NCBI GenBank assembly: GCA_029006935.1
Contig: JAQXGX010000032.1
Coordinates: 1-34,395 of the forward strand
DNA length: 34,395 nucleotides
DNA from: Eggerthellales bacterium
GTDB lineage: Bacteria > Actinomycetota > Coriobacteriia > Coriobacteriales > Eggerthellaceae
Direction of reading: 5' to 3'
The position numbers and the translations under genes are program-made. The notes beneath the pieces were generated by a model. The model did no database searches and had not been told where the DNA came from. It saw only the letters and a list, made by a program, of their open reading frames with translations. Position 1 is the stretch's first letter. Every line of letters starts with the position of its first letter. Shown here piece after piece: positions 15,404 to 24,489 of the stretch.

Positions 15404-16843
15404 CTATGGTTGAGCGGCAAGAAGGGCGATCTGCCGCATGAAATCAGTTGCGTTACAGGATACCACGTGGACGGTACGGCCGCAGCGGCTGGAAACCTGC
15501 TCCATAGTCATACCATCAAGGAGCAGGCCCTGGTCGTTCACCATCACTTCCATAACAGCGAACAGAAGCTCGGGGGCGCAGGCGGCACCTTTACCCGATG
15601 CCTGGGCCCGCCTCTCCTGCATTTCCGTGCGATTTAGCACCGCCTGGGCCACGTCCTGGCCGGTAAGCAGGCCGGTAACGTCCACGTTTCCTCCGAAGAA
15701 GGCGTTTTCCACGTACAGCGGCTCCAGCACGTCCTCCAGCCCCGCCTCCTGGGTCAGAGCAGAAAGAAAGCCCCGCGTGGCGCATCCCACCACCAGCACC
15801 GCCCGCCGGTTGGCACGGCCCAAAGCCTGGGCAAAGTCCCGTGCAGTCCCGTCTGCCACCGCCTCACGGAAGTCGTCGGCAAAGGAGCGGATGATGCCGA
15901 TGCCGTCCTCGAACATGCTGAAGTCCCCGTACCACGCCGTCGGAGGCAGATGCTCCAGCAGGGATGCGGGATAGGCCCGTGAGTAGAACTCGTCGGCGGC
16001 ATAGACCCACGGGTCGCCCCGGGAAGCCAGGGCCTTCCGTTGGAAGGGCTCTAAGATCCGCAGAACCTCCCGGGCTTCCTCGGGAGCGTCAAAGCTTCGG
16101 GTGAAGCGGTCCTGGAAGCGGGTGAAGCCCAGGGGGACCACTCCAACGCTCAGCACCCCGGGCCGGTCGTATGCCCAGCTCAGCGTTGCGCGCAGCTCAT
16201 CACCGTCGTTTTCCCCGGGCATGAGCACGATCTGGGCATGGACCTGGATGCCCGCTGCAAGCAGCCGCTCCAAGGCAGCCAGGCCATGAGGCGCATGACG
16301 GCCGATGATGCGACGGCGCACCTGCTCCCCCACCGCATGGAGGGAAACCCGCAAAGGGGATATGCGCTGCTCCAGGATGCGCTGCTCGTCTTCTTGGGTC
16401 AGGTTGGTCAGGGTCACGAAGGTGCCGGAGAGAAAGCTCAGGCGGAAGTCATCGTCCCTTAGGGTCAGGCTGGGACGAAGCCCCCGGGGAAGCTGACGCA
16501 TGAAGCAGAAGACGCAGGCGTTGCGGCACAGCTTGATCTGGTCAAAGACCACGCCCTCGAACCGAAGGCCCCAGTCTTGGCCCAGATCCCGCTCAAGGAG
16601 CACGGTACCCTGATCTCCGTCCAGGTCCACGTACCCCAGCTCCACCTGATCCCCTGCGGAAAGCCAGCGCCAGTCGATGATGTCCCGCAAGGGGGCGCCG
16701 TCCACGGACGTAATCAGGCATCCCGGCTCGAACCCGGCGTCGTCGGCGGGGCTGTAGGGCTCCACCCAAACGATGCGGGCGGCGCAAGGAGCGTGTTGAC
16801 CCGCGGCCTGGCGGTCCATGTCGGCATTGGGATACTGGGCCAT
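15404..16843 (-). CDS. DUF512 radical SAM protein with N-terminal PDZ-like domain
   Basis: 479 residues of the COG1625 family. Residues about 22-75 form a PDZ-like domain (PYSPADDAGFEPGCLITSVDG). The radical SAM core has the CX3CX2C cluster motif CRNACVFC near residues 106-113 that would hold a [4Fe-4S] cluster. DUF512 follows to the C-terminus (GFLSAL, DVTGLLTGQD). Function is unknown; the family is typical of anaerobes and usually sits beside der, as here, hinting at a role in ribosome or tRNA maturation (inference). ATG 16843 follows ispH by 8 bases. Confidence 0.9.
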   Translation of the reverse strand: MAQYPNADMDRQAAGQHAPCAARIVWVEPYSPADDAGFEPGCLITSVDGAPLRDIIDWRWLSAGDQVELGYVDLDGDQGTVLLERDLGQDWGLRFEGVVFDQIKLCRNACVFCFMRQLPRGLRPSLTLRDDDFRLSFLSGTFVTLTNLTQEDEQRILEQRISPLRVSLHAVGEQVRRRIIGRHAPHGLAALERLLAAGIQVHAQIVLMPGENDGDELRATLSWAYDRPGVLSVGVVPLGFTRFQDRFTRSFDAPEEAREVLRILEPFQRKALASRGDPWVYAADEFYSRAYPASLLEHLPPTAWYGDFSMFEDGIGIIRSFADDFREAVADGTARDFAQALGRANRRAVLVVGCATRGFLSALTQEAGLEDVLEPLYVENAFFGGNVDVTGLLTGQDVAQAVLNRTEMQERRAQASGKGAACAPELLFAVMEVMVNDQGLLLDGMTMEQVSSRCGRTVHVVSCNATDFMRQIALLAAQP

Positions 16844-16851
16844 GGATGCTC

Positions 16852-17760
16852 CTAGGACCGCGTGAAGGCGGAAGGGTCCTGCTCGGCGGCGTCATCATCC
16901 TGTGCGGGCAGCACGACCTGGCGCCCCATATTCTCCAGGGCGACCTCGACGGCCTGGATATGGCTTTCCGGGGTGGATGCTCCCGCAGTCACCCCCACCA
17001 CCTCCGCGTCGGCGAACCATGCGGGGTCCAGCTCCTCCGGGGACTCGATGTGATAGGTTGCCGGGCAGGACTTCTTGCAGATGTCTGCCAACCGGGTGGT
17101 GTTGGAGGAGTTACGCCCTCCAATCACGACCATGACCTGGGCGCTTCGAGCAACCAGGGCGGCGGCCTCCTGCCGCTCGCGGGTGGCAAAGCAGATGGTG
17201 TTCACCACCTTGGGCTGGATACCCCTGCGCTCGAGCTCCTCCAGCACGGCCTCCAGGGTTTCCCGGGTCTGGGTGGTCTGAACCACCACGCCCACCCGCG
17301 GGCCCAGGTCCAAAGGCAGCTCCGAAACGCTGCCGGCAACGGTCACGGGGCCTCCCTGCTGCAGGGCATAGGCGCGCAGGCCCTCCACCTCCGGATGGCC
17401 GCACTCCCCCACCACCAGCACGTGGTAGCCGTCCTGGGCAAGCCGGGCGGCTGCCTTCTGGGCGCGGGCAACGTAGGGGCAGGTGGCATCCACCATGATC
17501 AGCCCCCGCTGCTGGATCTGCTCCTTGACCTGGGGTACCACCCCGTGGCTGCGGATAATCACCGCCTGGGTCCTGACCTGGTCCACCTCCTTGGCCTCCC
17601 CGATACCCTTGGCCGCAAGGTCGGCCACCACCAGGGGGTTGTGGATGAGGGGACCCAGGGTGGTGGCGGCAATGCCGTCCTCCCGGGTCTTCTGTGCCAG
17701 GTCCAGGGCACGCTGCACGCCGTAGCAGGCACCGGCATTCTTGGCGCGGACGATGCGCAT
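16852..17760 (-). CDS. ispH: 4-hydroxy-3-methylbut-2-enyl diphosphate reductase
   Basis: 302 residues. IspH performs the last step of the MEP pathway, giving IPP and DMAPP. The three [4Fe-4S] cysteines are visible at Cys12 (GACYGV), Cys94 (DATCPYV) and Cys190 (NTICFATRERQ), with His40 (LIHNP), the RSHG motif and the HPEVEG segment. The ATG at 17760 directly precedes the conserved N-terminus; the frame is open upstream but that stretch overlaps plsC and has no family match. The last 20 or so residues are an acidic tail. It starts 4 bases after plsC. Confidence 0.95.
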   Translation of the reverse strand: MRIVRAKNAGACYGVQRALDLAQKTREDGIAATTLGPLIHNPLVVADLAAKGIGEAKEVDQVRTQAVIIRSHGVVPQVKEQIQQRGLIMVDATCPYVARAQKAAARLAQDGYHVLVVGECGHPEVEGLRAYALQQGGPVTVAGSVSELPLDLGPRVGVVVQTTQTRETLEAVLEELERRGIQPKVVNTICFATRERQEAAALVARSAQVMVVIGGRNSSNTTRLADICKKSCPATYHIESPEELDPAWFADAEVVGVTAGASTPESHIQAVEVALENMGRQVVLPAQDDDAAEQDPSAFTRS

Positions 17761-17764
17761 AAGA

Positions 17765-18631
17765 TCACGCGCCCTTCGCCACGTCGCCGGACGACAGTTC
17801 CCCGCTTGCCTGACCCTCCATCTGGGCAAGCACCTGTTCCACCGTATGCTGGGGAAGGGGGTGCTCGGCAAAGAGCTGGGTGAAGTCCCTGCCCGTGGGG
17901 AACAGGGCCACCATGTCCACCTGCTCGCGAGGAACGTTCTGGAAGAGGGCAAAGCTTTCGCGCATCACATACCAGGACGCCGCGTCCAGACGATCCCGCT
18001 TGTCCACGAAGTCGAAGTCGGAAAGAAGCACCGGATCGCCGAAGTCAACGGTGATCTTGGGAAACCTCAGACCCTGGCCCTTCTGCTTCACCTTCTCCGC
18101 GTTGCGCACGGTAGCAGGCAGTATGGGCACCTTGCCCATTCGGGCCACGAAGGCAGCTCCGGCGTGGATCTTGGGCTCCGTGCCGGACTTGCCGCGGCGG
18201 GTTCCCTCCGGCATGATGCCCACGATCTCCCCCCGCTTGAGCATGGCGGCCGCACGCTTGATGGAGGTGCGGTCGGCGGAATCCCGGGCGACCGGAAACG
18301 CCCCCAGGCGGGCGATGAGGTACCCCATCAAGCCCCCGGCGTTGGCGAACAGGGTGTCTCGGGCCATGAAACGGATCCACTGATTGGGACGGATGACCAG
18401 GTACAGCATGACCACATCCAGAAAGGAGGTGTGGTTTGCCGTGACCAGCACTCCCGAGCGGCCCTGGAAGGCACGGATCTTCTGGATGTGCTGGGGTTCC
18501 AGCCTAAACGCGACCCGCGCCACCGCCCCCAGCACCACGGTCACCAGGTTGGAAAACCAATGGGGAACCTGAGGGCCGCCGTCCTTCGCCTGCACGGGCA
18601 GGTCGAAGTACTCTTCGAACTTGTACGCCAC
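17765..18631 (-). CDS. plsC: 1-acyl-sn-glycerol-3-phosphate acyltransferase (PlsC-like)
   Basis: 288 residues. It adds the second acyl chain to give phosphatidate. The HX4D catalytic motif is NHTSFLD near residues 65-71, and the substrate motif PEGTRRGKSG is near 141. The N-terminal 40-55 region is hydrophobic and probably membrane-associated. Start is GTG 18631 with AAGGAG 6 bases upstream, which settles the start. It lies between cmk and ispH, an order seen in other Actinomycetota and Bacillota. Acyl donor is not determinable. Confidence 0.9.
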   Translation of the reverse strand: MAYKFEEYFDLPVQAKDGGPQVPHWFSNLVTVVLGAVARVAFRLEPQHIQKIRAFQGRSGVLVTANHTSFLDVVMLYLVIRPNQWIRFMARDTLFANAGGLMGYLIARLGAFPVARDSADRTSIKRAAAMLKRGEIVGIMPEGTRRGKSGTEPKIHAGAAFVARMGKVPILPATVRNAEKVKQKGQGLRFPKITVDFGDPVLLSDFDFVDKRDRLDAASWYVMRESFALFQNVPREQVDMVALFPTGRDFTQLFAEHPLPQHTVEQVLAQMEGQASGELSSGDVAKGA

Positions 18632-18644
18632 GAACGGCTCCTTG

Positions 18645-19325
18645 CTATTCGGAATCGCGAGCGGCCTGGGCCAGCTGGCAGATCCGGTCGATCACCTGCT
18701 CCACGGAAAACGCCGTGGAGTCAATATGCTCCGCATCCTCCGCCGGGCGCAGGGGCGCGGCAGCGCGGGAGGAGTCCGCCTCATCACGACGGATAATGTC
18801 TGCCAGCACCTCCTCGTAGTCGGTAGATCCCACGCCACGCTCCAGGTTCTGGGCCACGCGGCGACGGGCCCGCTCCTCGTTGGAGGCGGTCAGGAAGACC
18901 TTCACGGCGGCGTTAGGGAAGACCACGGTGCCTATGTCCCTGCCCTCCACCACGTAGTCGCCGGCGTTGCCGATGCGCCGCTGCTGCTCCAGCAGGGCCT
19001 GGCGCACTCCGGGAACGCTGGCAACGGAGGAAACGGCGCGGTCGATCTGGGCGGTGCGGATCTGGGAAGTCACGTCCACGCCCCCCATCAGGACCTTGCG
19101 GGGAGCAGGATCTCCCGGCTCATGCTGGAAGCTGATCTGGTAGTCGCGGGCAATGCTCCCCAGAGCTTCGCCATCCTCCAGGGAAACGCCCAGCTGGTCC
19201 GCCTGCCAGGCCACAGAGCGAAACATTGCGCCGGTATCCAGGCAGGAAAAGCCCAGCTTCTTGGCCACGGCCTTGGCTACCGTGGACTTGCCTGCGCCGC
19301 TGGGGCCGTCGATTGCGATGATCAT
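18645..19325 (-). CDS. cmk: Cytidylate kinase
   Basis: 226 residues. It phosphorylates CMP and dCMP. The Walker A motif GPSGAGKST lies at residues 7-15, then LDTGAMFRSVA, the NMP-binding insert and EGRDIGTVVFP. ATG 19325 overlaps the aroA stop in an ATGA arrangement (4 bases), so it is translationally coupled to aroA. The C-terminus ends 13 bases before plsC. Confidence 0.96.
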   Translation of the reverse strand: MIIAIDGPSGAGKSTVAKAVAKKLGFSCLDTGAMFRSVAWQADQLGVSLEDGEALGSIARDYQISFQHEPGDPAPRKVLMGGVDVTSQIRTAQIDRAVSSVASVPGVRQALLEQQRRIGNAGDYVVEGRDIGTVVFPNAAVKVFLTASNEERARRRVAQNLERGVGSTDYEEVLADIIRRDEADSSRAAAPLRPAEDAEHIDSTAFSVEQVIDRICQLAQAARDSE

Positions 19326-20653
19326 GATGCAAGACTCCTTATATCTTCCAAAAACGTGGGATAACTAATACGTATGGCATCGAAGCGGGCCACCTGCACC
19401 GGGGAGGTGCCGGTCAGGCCCACCAGGGACCAGGTCATGGCCAGGCGGTGGTCGTCCAGGGAATCGAAGACCAATCCCTGCGCGGGCGCCTGGCCCGGCT
19501 GGCCTTCGATGCACAGATCGTCCCCTTCGCCCCAGGCACACACGCCCAGGACCGCAAGGCCGTCGATGACCGCCTGGAAGCGGTCGGTTTCCTTCACCCG
19601 CAGCTCCCCGGCACCGCAGAAGCGCGTTACCCCCCGAGCATGGGAGGCCACCAGGGCAAGGACGGGGATTTCGTCCACCATGCCGGCGATGGAGCAGGGC
19701 TCAACGGTGGCCGCCTGCAGGTCGCTCGAGTAGGCGGCGTGGACCCGGCCTATGACCTCATGGCCGCAGGTTCCGGTCTGCTCCCAGCTGACCTGGGCGT
19801 TCATGGCCTTCAGCACCTGGAGGAAGCCGATGCGACCGCCGTTCAGGCTCACGTTCTCCAACGTGATCCGCGAACCGGGGCGGAGCACCGCAGCGCAGGC
19901 CGGGAAGGCCGCCGAGGAAGGGTCCCCGGGCACGTCCACGTCGCAGGCATGCAGGCTCTGCGGGCCGCTTACCTGGGCCTGGCAGTCGCCGGGGCGTTCC
20001 ACCTCCACGCCGAAGCCAGGCAGAAGCAGCTCCGTGTGGTCTCGGGACGGCGCGGGCTCCCGGACCCAGGTGGTTCCCCGGGCAAAGATTCCCGCCAGCA
20101 AGATGGCGGTCTTGAGCTGGGCGGATGCCACCGGCATCTCATAGCGCAGGGGTGCCAGGCCGGTGGTTCCCCGCAGGGTCAGGGGCAGCGTGGTGCGGTC
20201 CTGGGGAGAAAAGGACGCACCCATCTGGGCAAGGGGACCGGTGATGCGGCCCATGGGGCGACGGCTCAGGGAGTCGTCCCCCACCAAGGTGGCCTCCACG
20301 TCCCAGGGAGCCAGCAGGCCCATGAGAAGGCGGGTGGTGGTGCCGGAGTTTCCGCAGTCAAGGGGAGCTTCGGGCTGACGGGGACCCGCCTGCCCCCACC
20401 CCGTGACGGTGCCGGCCAGGCTGCCGTCAGGCTGCTTCTGCAAGTCGACCTGGGCACCCAGGGCCTCCACCGCGCCCAGGGAAGAGCGCACGTCCGCGGA
20501 GTCCAGCACGCCCCGCAGGTGGCTGGTCCCTTCGGCCATGGCGGCAAAGAGCACGCTGCGATGGCTGATGGACTTGTCGCCGGGAACCCGCATGGTACCC
20601 ACCAGGGGCGCCCCCAGGGGCTCGATGGTGGTAAGGGGAGCGCTAATCAACAT
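19322..20653 (-). CDS. aroA: 3-phosphoshikimate 1-carboxyvinyltransferase (EPSP synthase)
   Basis: 443 residues. It joins PEP to shikimate 3-phosphate in the aromatic pathway. Signatures: VPGDKSISHRSVLFAAMAEG, DCGNSGTTTRLLMGLLA, SLSRRPMGR, the conserved RVKETDRFQAV and DDHRLAM. The ATG at 20653 has AAAGGAG 7 bases upstream, while the next in-frame upstream start lies inside tyrA with no such site. The gene overlaps tyrA by 11 bases, so the pair is probably co-translated. Confidence 0.96.
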   Translation of the reverse strand: MLISAPLTTIEPLGAPLVGTMRVPGDKSISHRSVLFAAMAEGTSHLRGVLDSADVRSSLGAVEALGAQVDLQKQPDGSLAGTVTGWGQAGPRQPEAPLDCGNSGTTTRLLMGLLAPWDVEATLVGDDSLSRRPMGRITGPLAQMGASFSPQDRTTLPLTLRGTTGLAPLRYEMPVASAQLKTAILLAGIFARGTTWVREPAPSRDHTELLLPGFGVEVERPGDCQAQVSGPQSLHACDVDVPGDPSSAAFPACAAVLRPGSRITLENVSLNGGRIGFLQVLKAMNAQVSWEQTGTCGHEVIGRVHAAYSSDLQAATVEPCSIAGMVDEIPVLALVASHARGVTRFCGAGELRVKETDRFQAVIDGLAVLGVCAWGEGDDLCIEGQPGQAPAQGLVFDSLDDHRLAMTWSLVGLTGTSPVQVARFDAIRISYPTFLEDIRSLAS

Positions 20654-21824
20654 GGGAGTGCTCCTTTGCGGACAAGGGGGCAAAGGAAACGGAGAAGCCG
20701 GCCTTGATCAGCTGCAGGCTCAGCTTTCCGATATCGCCTTCGTCGGTCAGGATCATGGACAGCACCGCGGAGTCCTCCGTCACGTGATCGATCTCGATGG
20801 ACTGGATGTTGCAGCCCACGGAGCTGGCAATGGTGGTGGCCTCCGCCAGCACGCCCTTGCGGTCGCGCATGGGAATGCGCACCTCCAGCAGGTCTTCGGT
20901 GGAAGGAACCCAGGCCGCGGGCAGAGCACGGCGGGCGCTGGCAGCCTCCCCCAGCAGCCGGGTTACGGTCTCCCGGTCCCCTTCGGAAATTGCCTGGGAA
21001 AACTGGCCCAGGATCTGGCGCATCTCCTCCAGGCCCTGGGAAAGGGCGGGGGCGTTGTCGAAGGCGATGCCGGTCCACAGCCTGGGGCTGCCCGCGGCAA
21101 TGCGGGTGGAGTCCTTGAAGCCGCCGGCAGCCAGGCGCATGAGGGCGCTCTGGTCGTCGGCGTGACGGGCGGCCATGGTCATGAGGGAGGCCGCGGTGAA
21201 ATGGGGCACGTGGCTGACGATGGCCACCGCGGCGTCGTGGTCCTGACGGGGCAGGCTGATGACCCGCGCCCCCATGCTGGTGATCAGCTCATGCAGCCGG
21301 GTGAAGTGCTCCGCCGGGGTATCCGCGTCCGGGCACAGGATCCAGTGGGCTCCCTGGAACAAGTCGGCTCGGGCACCCTTGATGCCGTTGACCTCGGAGC
21401 CGGCCATGGGATGGCCGGGCAAGTAGTTCTGAGGGTAAGGCAGCAGGTGCTGGGCTTCTTCGCTTATGTGGGCCTTGGTCGAGGCGGTGTCGGTGATGAT
21501 GCCGTCATAGCCCCATTCCGCCAGCAGGCGCAGGTAGTCGCAGACCGTGGGGACCGGGGTGGCGATGACCACCAGGTCGCACTGGTCGCACACCAGCTGC
21601 CGCAGCTGCGGGTCCTGGGGGTCCAGGGCGCGGTCCACCCAGCCGCGAGAAACGGCTTCGGCGCAGGTGGCAGGGTCGGTGTCCGCACCGTAGATCACAG
21701 TGGAGGGATGGGCCTTTTGCAGCGATGCGGCAAGGGAGGCGCCGATCAGCCCCAGCCCCAGTATGCACACCACGTCGAAGTGCCCGTTATGGGACGTGGA
21801 CGTGCCGTTGGATTCTTCTGTCAC
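20643..21824 (-). CDS. tyrA: Prephenate dehydrogenase with C-terminal ACT domain
   Basis: 393 residues. It oxidatively decarboxylates prephenate on the route to tyrosine. The NAD-binding motif GLGLIG is at residues 23-28, then TDTASTKAHI, LPGHPMAGSEVNGI and a helical catalytic domain. The last 75 residues (LEVRIPMRDRKGVLAEATTI...) form an ACT domain, so feedback control by an aromatic amino acid is plausible. The GTG at 21824 is chosen because GGAGG is 8 bases upstream. The longer frame from 21899 would begin inside the predicted -10 element. It starts the tyrA-aroA-cmk part of the cluster. Confidence 0.94.
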   Translation of the reverse strand: MTEESNGTSTSHNGHFDVVCILGLGLIGASLAASLQKAHPSTVIYGADTDPATCAEAVSRGWVDRALDPQDPQLRQLVCDQCDLVVIATPVPTVCDYLRLLAEWGYDGIITDTASTKAHISEEAQHLLPYPQNYLPGHPMAGSEVNGIKGARADLFQGAHWILCPDADTPAEHFTRLHELITSMGARVISLPRQDHDAAVAIVSHVPHFTAASLMTMAARHADDQSALMRLAAGGFKDSTRIAAGSPRLWTGIAFDNAPALSQGLEEMRQILGQFSQAISEGDRETVTRLLGEAASARRALPAAWVPSTEDLLEVRIPMRDRKGVLAEATTIASSVGCNIQSIEIDHVTEDSAVLSMILTDEGDIGKLSLQLIKAGFSVSFAPLSAKEHSHVD

Positions 21825-21897
21825 AGGATTATCCTCCTGTTGCGTAGTCGTGTTCGGCAGATTGGCCTGACGCGGGAAGCGCCTGACGTAGCAGAAC

Positions 21898-21906
21898 ATT
21901 TTACCA
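21898..21906 (-). promoter_or_regulatory. Possible extended -10 promoter for tyrA
   Basis: TGGTAAAAT on the minus strand, an extended -10 with no clear -35. It lies about 75 bases before the tyrA GTG and within the 207-base rluB-tyrA gap, the widest gap in the leftward cluster, so an internal promoter here is sensible. Confidence 0.4.
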
Positions 21907-22031
21907 ATAAACCAACCTTGCGCGCCACGTCATAGGGGCTATGAGGGTTTGAAACAGGCGGGAACCCGGGATTGCCGGGGCCAGGCTCCGCAGGTGCCCG
22001 CCCAGGCGCAGAGGGACCCCAGGCGAACCGG

Positions 22032-22880
22032 TCAGAGCGCTGTCCCGCCTTCCATGCCGGCAACCTGGCGAAGCAGATCCAGCTCCCCTTCGTCCAGCAG
22101 ACGCCACTCCCCTTCCGGCAGATCCCCCAGCTCAAGGGGGCCGAAGGAGCTTCGGTGCAGCGCAAGGCACTCGTGGCCCACCGCATCGCACATGCGCCTG
22201 ACCTGGCGGTTCCTTCCCTCCCGAATGCCTATGCTCAGGGTGGCGTCCGGTCCGCAGTCCAGAAGCTCCACCTCCGCGGGAGCGGTCATACCGTCCTCCA
22301 GCTTGACCCCGGTACGCAGCAGATGGACCTGATGGCGGCTGGGAACGCCTCGGACCTGGGCAAGATAGCGCTTCAGCACGTGATGGCTGGGGTGCAGCAG
22401 CTGGTTGCCCAGGCCGCCGTCGGTGACGAACAGCAGCAGCCCCGTGGTGTCCCGGTCCAGGCGACCCACCGGGTACAGCCCCGGGAAGCGCTCTGCCGGC
22501 ACCAGGTCGGCCACGCAGGCACGGCCCTGGGGATCGCTCATGGTGGTCACGTATCCCGCGGGCTTATGCAGCATAAGGGCAACGTGCTCCTGGGAAACGG
22601 TCACCACCTTCCCGTCCACCTGCACCACGTCGTGATCGGGGTCCACCTTCACGCCCATCTTCTGCACCGGCTGGCCGTTCACCAGCACCCTGCCGGCGGC
22701 TATAAGCTCCTCCGATGCCCTTCGGCTGGCAACGCCGGCCCGGGCAAGGAAGCGCTGCAGGCGCATGGGACCGTCTTGCGCCGGGCCCATGGCGGCAGTG
22801 CGCCCGGCTGCCGGAACCTGCTGGTCGGTGCCGTGACGCCCGGATCGCCGATCCTGGTTCTTCGGGGAACGCCTACTCAT
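22032..22880 (-). CDS. rluB: 23S rRNA pseudouridine synthase (RluB/RsuA family)
   Basis: 282 residues. The first 38 or so are basic, Gly/Arg-rich and probably disordered. An S4 RNA-binding domain (MRLQRFLARAGVASRRASEELI) follows, then the RsuA-type catalytic domain with the active-site Asp in GRLDRDTTGLLLF near residue 140 and GRNRQVRRMCDAVGH. The family pseudouridylates large- or small-subunit rRNA; the assignment to 23S is by synteny with scpAB. The ATG at 22880 overlaps the scpB stop by 8 bases. Confidence 0.9.
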   Translation of the reverse strand: MSRRSPKNQDRRSGRHGTDQQVPAAGRTAAMGPAQDGPMRLQRFLARAGVASRRASEELIAAGRVLVNGQPVQKMGVKVDPDHDVVQVDGKVVTVSQEHVALMLHKPAGYVTTMSDPQGRACVADLVPAERFPGLYPVGRLDRDTTGLLLFVTDGGLGNQLLHPSHHVLKRYLAQVRGVPSRHQVHLLRTGVKLEDGMTAPAEVELLDCGPDATLSIGIREGRNRQVRRMCDAVGHECLALHRSSFGPLELGDLPEGEWRLLDEGELDLLRQVAGMEGGTAL

Positions 22881-23691
22881 CTTCGCCCTCGAACACCAGC
22901 TCGTCGAAGTTGATCTTCTCCACCGCTCCTAGGGCGGATGCCAGCACGTCGGTCATGACGGTGCGAGCGCCCGGGAACTCCGTCACGGACTCGTCCTCGT
23001 CCTCCAGGGTGAACTCCATGGCCTCCAGGGGCGATGCCTCCCCAAGGTCGCGCCCCTCCCGGTCCGCCTGACCTTCGTCCAGGGGAAGCTGGTCCTGGCC
23101 TTCCGTCACGTCCACCCGGGTGGCGCTCAGGCGCTCCCGGATGAGCTGGGCCGTGTCCTGATCAGGGGCGAAATCCGCCAGCGGCGGAAGGTCATCCAAG
23201 GAGCGCAGGCCGAACTTTTCCAGGAAGGTGCGGGACACCGCGTACAGCACCGGGTTTCCCGGGGCGTCCGCCGTGCCCGCCTCCCGCAGCAGACCCTTTT
23301 CCACCAGGGAGTTTATGGAGCTGTCGGAGTTCACGCCGCGCACCGCGGCCACTCCCGCGCGGGTCATGGGCTGGCCGTAGGCCACAATGGCCAGGGTCTC
23401 CAAGGCGGCCTGGGTAAGCTTTCGCGTGTCCCAACTGATCACATAGCGCTCGATCAGCTCATGGAACGCCGGATGGGTGTACAGGCGCCAGCCGCCTGCC
23501 ACCTCCCGCAGCTGGATGCCGCGGTTTTCGTGCTCAAGACGGGTACGCAGGGAGTCCAGCGCCCCCAGCACCTCCCCGGTGTCCACCTCCAGCATCTGCG
23601 CCAGGGTCAGGGCGCCCACGGGCTCGTCGGTTACGAACAGCAGGGCCTCCAGGGCACCTTCCAGCTGATCGGGCTCCAGTCCTTGGAACAT
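22873..23691 (-). CDS. scpB: Segregation and condensation protein B
   Basis: 272 residues. ScpB is the double winged-helix (kite) subunit of the Smc-ScpAB complex. The core motifs EALLFVTDEPVGALTLAQML and LAIVAYGQPMTRAGVAAVRG are clear, with the second winged helix to about 175. The last 90 residues are a long acidic tail beyond the usual ScpB fold, rich in Glu and Asp. ATG 23691 is 3 bases after the scpA stop. Confidence 0.95.
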   Translation of the reverse strand: MFQGLEPDQLEGALEALLFVTDEPVGALTLAQMLEVDTGEVLGALDSLRTRLEHENRGIQLREVAGGWRLYTHPAFHELIERYVISWDTRKLTQAALETLAIVAYGQPMTRAGVAAVRGVNSDSSINSLVEKGLLREAGTADAPGNPVLYAVSRTFLEKFGLRSLDDLPPLADFAPDQDTAQLIRERLSATRVDVTEGQDQLPLDEGQADREGRDLGEASPLEAMEFTLEDEDESVTEFPGARTVMTDVLASALGAVEKINFDELVFEGEDE

Positions 23692-23694
23692 GGG

Positions 23695-24477
23695 CTATTC
23701 CTTCCTCTCAGGGTCGAAGGCGTCCTCTTCCCGGGACCCCTCGATGAAGGCGATGTGGATTTCGCCGAACTGATGGTCCTGGCTCAAGGTCACCAGGGAG
23801 CGCTTGCACAGCTCCAGGACCGCCAGGAAGTTGACCACCACCACCGCAACGGGGGCATCTTCGCCCACCACCTGGGAAAACCGCAGGTTCTTTTCCTCCC
23901 GCACCCGACGAAAGATGCCGCGGGCATAGTCTTCCACCGGCAGGGGCTTGGCGGCAATGTGCTCGCTTTCCAGCAGGAACACCTCGCGGCGGGCATAGGC
24001 CGCCGCCGCAAGGGAGGCCAGGCGGTCCAGGCCCACCCCTGCCAGGTAGTCGGGGGCAAGGCCCTGGAAGCGCTCTTCGGGGCCGCACAGACGCGGGTGC
24101 ATGCGGCCCTCCATGCGCAGGCGTCCCTCCAGGGCCGCGGCGGCGTTCTTGTACTGCTTGTACTCCAGCAGCTTTTCCACCAGCAGGTCGCGCGCCTGGG
24201 CAGGGCTGAGCTCCCCCAGCTCCTGCTCGTCGAAGAGGGTCTGGCGCTCCTGGGGGATCAGGCTTTCCGCCTTGATCTTGAGCAGCGTGGACGCCACCAG
24301 CAGAAAGTCGCTGGCAACGTCCAGGTCCAGGGCCTTCATCCTCTGGACCTCGTCCAGGTACTGGTCCGCGATCTGGGTGATGGAGATTGACCCGATGTGG
24401 ACCTTCTGCCTGCTGACCAGGTAGAGAAGAAGGTCGAAGGGCCCTTCGAAGCTGTCTATGCGCACGCGGTAGGACAT
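23695..24477 (-). CDS. scpA: Segregation and condensation protein A
   Basis: 260 residues. ScpA is the kleisin that bridges the Smc heads. The N-terminus YRVRIDSFEGPFDLLLYLVSRQKVHIGSISIT is highly diagnostic, and LDVASDFLLVASTLLKIKAESL follows. The C-terminal winged helix with AVVVVNFLAVLELCK is present. ATG 24477 is chosen because it begins the conserved N-terminus. It follows the M50 peptidase gene by 12 bases. Confidence 0.96.
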   Translation of the reverse strand: MSYRVRIDSFEGPFDLLLYLVSRQKVHIGSISITQIADQYLDEVQRMKALDLDVASDFLLVASTLLKIKAESLIPQERQTLFDEQELGELSPAQARDLLVEKLLEYKQYKNAAAALEGRLRMEGRMHPRLCGPEERFQGLAPDYLAGVGLDRLASLAAAAYARREVFLLESEHIAAKPLPVEDYARGIFRRVREEKNLRFSQVVGEDAPVAVVVVNFLAVLELCKRSLVTLSQDHQFGEIHIAFIEGSREEDAFDPERKE

Positions 24478-24489
24478 GGGCTGCCTTCC

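Noticed and set aside
17761-17952. N-terminal extension of IspH
   Set aside because: It lies inside plsC and precedes the conserved MRIVRAKNAGACYG start.
20654-20683. Upstream start for aroA
   Set aside because: The ATG at 20653 has AAAGGAG at a good distance and begins just before the conserved region; the extension has no such site.
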